DNA from: JAKACA01 sp050008715
Lineage (GTDB): Bacteria; Actinomycetota; Acidimicrobiia; Acidimicrobiales; Bog-793
Reading direction: 5' to 3'
NCBI GenBank assembly: GCA_050008715.1
Contig: JBEKMC010000002.1
Span: 1 to 64,000, forward strand
DNA length: 64,000 nucleotides
Shown: positions 63,141 through 64,000 of the stretch, piece by piece
Layout: every line of letters starts with the position of its first letter
How positions within the stretch are numbered: position 1 is the stretch's first letter
The notes under the pieces: model-generated
Seen by the model: only the letters and a program-made list of their open reading frames with translations
The model's database searches: none
Told to the model about the DNA's origin: nothing
Translations under genes and position numbers: made by a program

Positions 63141-64000
63141 ATGATGGGTGGTCATGACCACGCGGGCCTTCGGACTGCCCGGCGATGGCTCAAGAACGTC
63201 GGAGGCGCCTTTGCGGTCGCCTTGCTGGTCGTCGTCTTGTTGCCCACCGGGGTGAAAGCGGCGTCGTCGACAAAGGTCGCGTTGATCGTGCTCGAGAACC
63301 ACGACTACAACAACATCGTGGGCAACTCGTCAGCCCCGTATCTGAACTCGCTCATGTCCGAGGGACTGTTCCTCTCGGACTACAACGCCATCGTCGCCGG
63401 CAGCGACAAGGACTACCGGGCCATGACCTCGGGCACGACGAACGAGACCACACCGACATCGGCGAACATCTTTCAAGGGATGCAGGCCGCCGGCGACAGC
63501 TGGACGGAACTGAACGAATCGATGGGGGGCAACTGCGGTGTCACCACGTCGAAGACTGTTCCCGGTACGTCGGTACCGCTGTATGTCACCGACCACGACC
63601 CGGCTTGGATGTACGCGTCGAACGAGGATTGCGACGCAGACGACGTCCCGCTCACGTCGGACTCTCAGCTCGCCTCCCTGCCGAAGTTCAGCTTCATCGT
63701 TCCGAACGATTGCGACGACATGCACACCTTCCCGCCGAAGGGCACGTGCCCGGCGTATTTCGGCTCCGTGAAGGCCTCCGACGCAGTGGGGATCGGCGAT
63801 GCCTGGCTCTCCCACGTCGTGCCACGGCTCCTCGCAGATCCCAGCGTCACGGTGATCGTCACCTTCGATGAAGGCAACTCGCCGAACGAGCACATCTACG
63901 CCGTCGAACTCGGCGCGGGCGTCACCGCCGGCACGGTCAACACGACGAAGTACAACCACTATGGGCTGCTCGCCGGCCTCTACGAGAACTTCGCCCTCGG
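63141..64000 (+). CDS. Secreted phosphoesterase, acid phosphatase-like (3' end outside window)
   Basis: The frame from ATG 63141 runs off the right edge after 286 residues. A signal peptide (WLKNVGGAFAVALLVVVLLP, cleavage near VKAAS) precedes a domain of the phosphoesterase/alkaline phosphatase fold: VLENHDYNNIVGNSSAPYLN (~54-73), FIVPNDCDDMH (~185), VTVIVTFDEGNS (~240) and NHYGLLAGLYENFAL at the edge. These match the metal-binding positions of AcpA / phospholipase C-like enzymes. AAGGAC before the ATG and a promoter at 63090-63117 support the start. Confidence 0.9.
   Translation, partial: MMGGHDHAGLRTARRWLKNVGGAFAVALLVVVLLPTGVKAASSTKVALIVLENHDYNNIVGNSSAPYLNSLMSEGLFLSDYNAIVAGSDKDYRAMTSGTTNETTPTSANIFQGMQAAGDSWTELNESMGGNCGVTTSKTVPGTSVPLYVTDHDPAWMYASNEDCDADDVPLTSDSQLASLPKFSFIVPNDCDDMHTFPPKGTCPAYFGSVKASDAVGIGDAWLSHVVPRLLADPSVTVIVTFDEGNSPNEHIYAVELGAGVTAGTVNTTKYNHYGLLAGLYENFAL

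Overview
The window is high-GC DNA packed with genes on both strands. Many same-strand neighbours overlap by four bases (ATGA, GTGA or TTGA), and no gene-free gap exceeds about 210 bases. The gene content points to an actinobacterium: a GlnE adenylyltransferase, a topA-tmk-holB block beside a membrane pyrophosphatase, a divergent APC permease / twin TrkA locus of the kind known from mycobacteria, DUF5134, DUF2127 and DUF6457 proteins, and F420/flavin LLM oxidoreductases. An Acidimicrobiia-like lineage is my guess, but no rRNA or tRNA is present to fix it. I saw no CRISPR array, prophage or intact insertion sequence.

Layout. 0-1.4 kb: DUF5134 membrane protein (cut by the window edge) and a partner membrane protein. 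1.5-5.9 kb: acyl-CoA synthetase, aldo/keto reductase, cytochrome P450 with an overlapping 3Fe-4S ferredoxin. 6.1-11.6 kb: a CtaG-like oxidase assembly protein, a lipoprotein, a membrane/SCO-like fusion and a DUF2127 protein. The membrane domain of the fusion is the same family as the 0.4-1.4 kb protein, so these regions look like one respiratory or copper-related theme. 11.7-17.2 kb: kynureninase, a dimethylglycine/sarcosine dehydrogenase-like flavoprotein, a phosphofructokinase with PPi-type residues and a lipoprotein. 17.3-23.2 kb: MsrA, an ECF sigma/anti-sigma pair, two secreted proteins, a ComB-like phosphatase coupled to an SDR.

23.2-30.2 kb: housekeeping block holB, tmk, topA and the proton pyrophosphatase. 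30.3-35.2 kb: K+ transport theme, with an APC permease carrying an OB-fold tail, facing two overlapping TrkA regulators and a HAD phosphatase. 35.3-41.7 kb: a 25-residue membrane peptide, a primary-type sigma factor, an unknown helical protein coupled to NAD synthetase, and GlnE. 41.8-44.6 kb: MobA with DUF6457, and an S9 peptidase. 44.8-48.6 kb: a GGDEF-EAL protein, a truncated LLM gene, a long inverted repeat and a divergent PurD. 48.7-52.3 kb: acyl-CoA synthetase, HAD hydrolase, PIG-V type mannosyltransferase. 52.4-58.9 kb: EAL protein, LLM oxidoreductase, LOG-family hydrolase, lipoprotein PBP, Baeyer-Villiger monooxygenase. 58.9-64 kb: a 1385-residue cyclic-di-GMP protein and a secreted phosphoesterase running off the right edge.

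Two genome-style signals recur. Many genes have a TAnnnT hexamer 6-8 bases before the start codon, which suggests leaderless transcripts. Some convergent gene pairs share a perfect hairpin whose two arms carry the two stop codons. Together these signals help choose starts, and they expose an aldo/keto reductase whose predicted start codon is ATC.
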